Source: Lachnospiraceae bacterium (GTDB lineage Bacteria; Bacillota; Clostridia; Lachnospirales; Lachnospiraceae). Taken from it: a stretch of DNA of 43,537 nt. This document shows, piece after piece, positions 43,118-43,537 of this stretch. The stretch's first letter is position 1. Each line of letters begins with the position of its first letter. A program made the translations under genes and the position numbers. The stretch lies in assembly GCA_017434885.1 (NCBI GenBank), contig JAFSGE010000053.1, forward strand, positions 1-43,537, given 5' to 3'. Below the pieces are notes generated by a model. That model was not told the origin of the DNA. It made no database searches and saw nothing but the letters and a program-made list of their open reading frames with translations.

Positions 43118-43185
43118 GAAAATCCACCGTCAGAAGTGATGTGGTTTGTACAGAATATACCTTTTAGAGGTAGGAAAGTGCAGTA

Positions 43186-43246
43186 AAAAAGTTTTCGAAA
43201 AAAATTAAAAAAAGGTCTTGACAGTAAGAAAAGCACATGATAAGAT
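43186..43246 (+). promoter_or_regulatory. rRNA operon promoter P2 with A-tract UP-like element
   Basis: TTGACA (43218-43223) and TAAGAT (43241-43246) have an ideal 17-bp spacer. An A-rich block at about 43186-43213 lies just upstream where an UP element would be. Tandem promoters are usual for rRNA operons. Confidence 0.85.
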
Positions 43247-43507
43247 ATCAGAGTTGCGTCTGAAAGAAAAGACCAACTGAACCTTGACAAATAAACAGCA
43301 ATGCAACCCTGAAAATTCTAAAGAGTAAACACACATCACAGAGATGTGGAATCTAAAGAAGATTCAGAGAAGTTTCTTGAATGAAACGAACCAAACAAAA
43401 CAGTAAAACGGTTAAAGAATTAGCTAGAGTTAATCTTAGACCAAGGAAGCAAGCTTAAGGAAATTCGCGATGCGAATTTCGAAAGTTTGTGAAACAAACT
43501 TTTTATA
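43247..43507 (+). other. rRNA leader region
   Basis: No gene is evident from the end of the CvpA gene (43037) to the 16S start. Beyond the promoters the leader holds a boxA/nut-like stretch around 43281-43297 (ACCTTGACAAATAAACA), typical of Clostridia rRNA leaders and probably used for antitermination. Two adjacent perfect 9-bp hairpins with 3-nt loops follow at 43460-43480 and 43482-43502. Confidence 0.65.
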
Positions 43508-43537
43508 TTTGAGAGTTTGATCCTGGCTCAGGATGAA
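43508..43537 (+). rRNA. 16S ribosomal RNA, 5' end only
   Basis: GAGAGTTTGATCCTGGCTCA (43511-43530), the universal 27F-primer region at the beginning of bacterial 16S rRNA, is present, followed by GGATGAA. The exact mature 5' end is estimated. The gene continues past the window. Confidence 0.95.

Noticed and set aside
43284-43289. Third rRNA promoter at TTGACA in the leader
   Set aside because: No -10-like hexamer lies 16-19 bp downstream. The stretch matches the conserved boxA-like leader sequence better.
1-43537. CRISPR array, insertion sequence, prophage or tRNA genes
   Set aside because: No spaced direct repeats, transposase or integrase frames, phage genes or cloverleaf-like sequences were recognised on either strand by eye.

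Overview
The window looks like chromosomal DNA of a spore-former-related Clostridia bacterium, most likely Lachnospiraceae. I infer this from the moderate-to-low GC content, strong AGGAGG-type ribosome binding sites, TTG/GTG starts, Thr/Glu-rich linkers behind lipoboxes, a Spo0A-type DNA-binding domain, YesL/YIP1/DUF5696/DUF5711-type proteins and the opening of the 16S rRNA. Every gene I accept lies on the + strand, which points to one replichore arm reading into an rRNA operon.

Layout. 1-2118 is the 3' part of mfd, with a strong terminator. 2148-10410 is a phosphate module: a PhoP-type box with 11-bp periodicity, a possible 13-codon leader peptide, pstS-pstC-pstA-pstB-phoU, a Na+/phosphate symporter with its own PhoU tail, and a PhoP/PhoR-like two-component pair. 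10447-12829 holds a serine hydrolase, an alkyladenine DNA glycosylase and a divergent HAM1-type NTP pyrophosphatase. 12938-16422 holds a stand-alone Spo0A effector domain, a PseC-like sugar aminotransferase, a polysaccharide deacetylase and a family 2 glycosyltransferase, closed by a terminator at 16491-16539.

16703-35601 is a large carbohydrate-utilisation locus. It contains a GH26 beta-mannanase-like lipoprotein, YesL, a chimeric solute-binding protein with carbohydrate-binding-like domains at its N-terminus, a first permease pair, a membrane/surface triad (NHL propeller protein, YIP1 protein, large DUF5696-like anchored protein), a second permease pair, a lipoprotein with three tandem ~129-residue repeats, a second solute-binding lipoprotein, a second YesL and a LacI-type regulator. 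No ABC ATPase is encoded, so a shared MsmK/UgpC-type ATPase elsewhere is expected. The plausible working order is: surface GH26 cleaves a mannan-type glycan, lipoproteins capture the products, two permease pairs import them, and the LacI protein controls the set. The NHL-YIP1-DUF5696 triad is the least understood part.

35764-43037 is mostly housekeeping: 6-phosphofructokinase with mixed ATP/PPi signature residues, dnaX, ybaB, recR, galM, a membrane-anchored protein of unknown function behind an unusual RBS-containing inverted repeat, a DUF5711-like protein and a CvpA-like protein. 43038-43507 is an rRNA leader with two strong tandem promoters and two adjacent perfect hairpins. The 16S rRNA begins at about 43508 and runs off the window.
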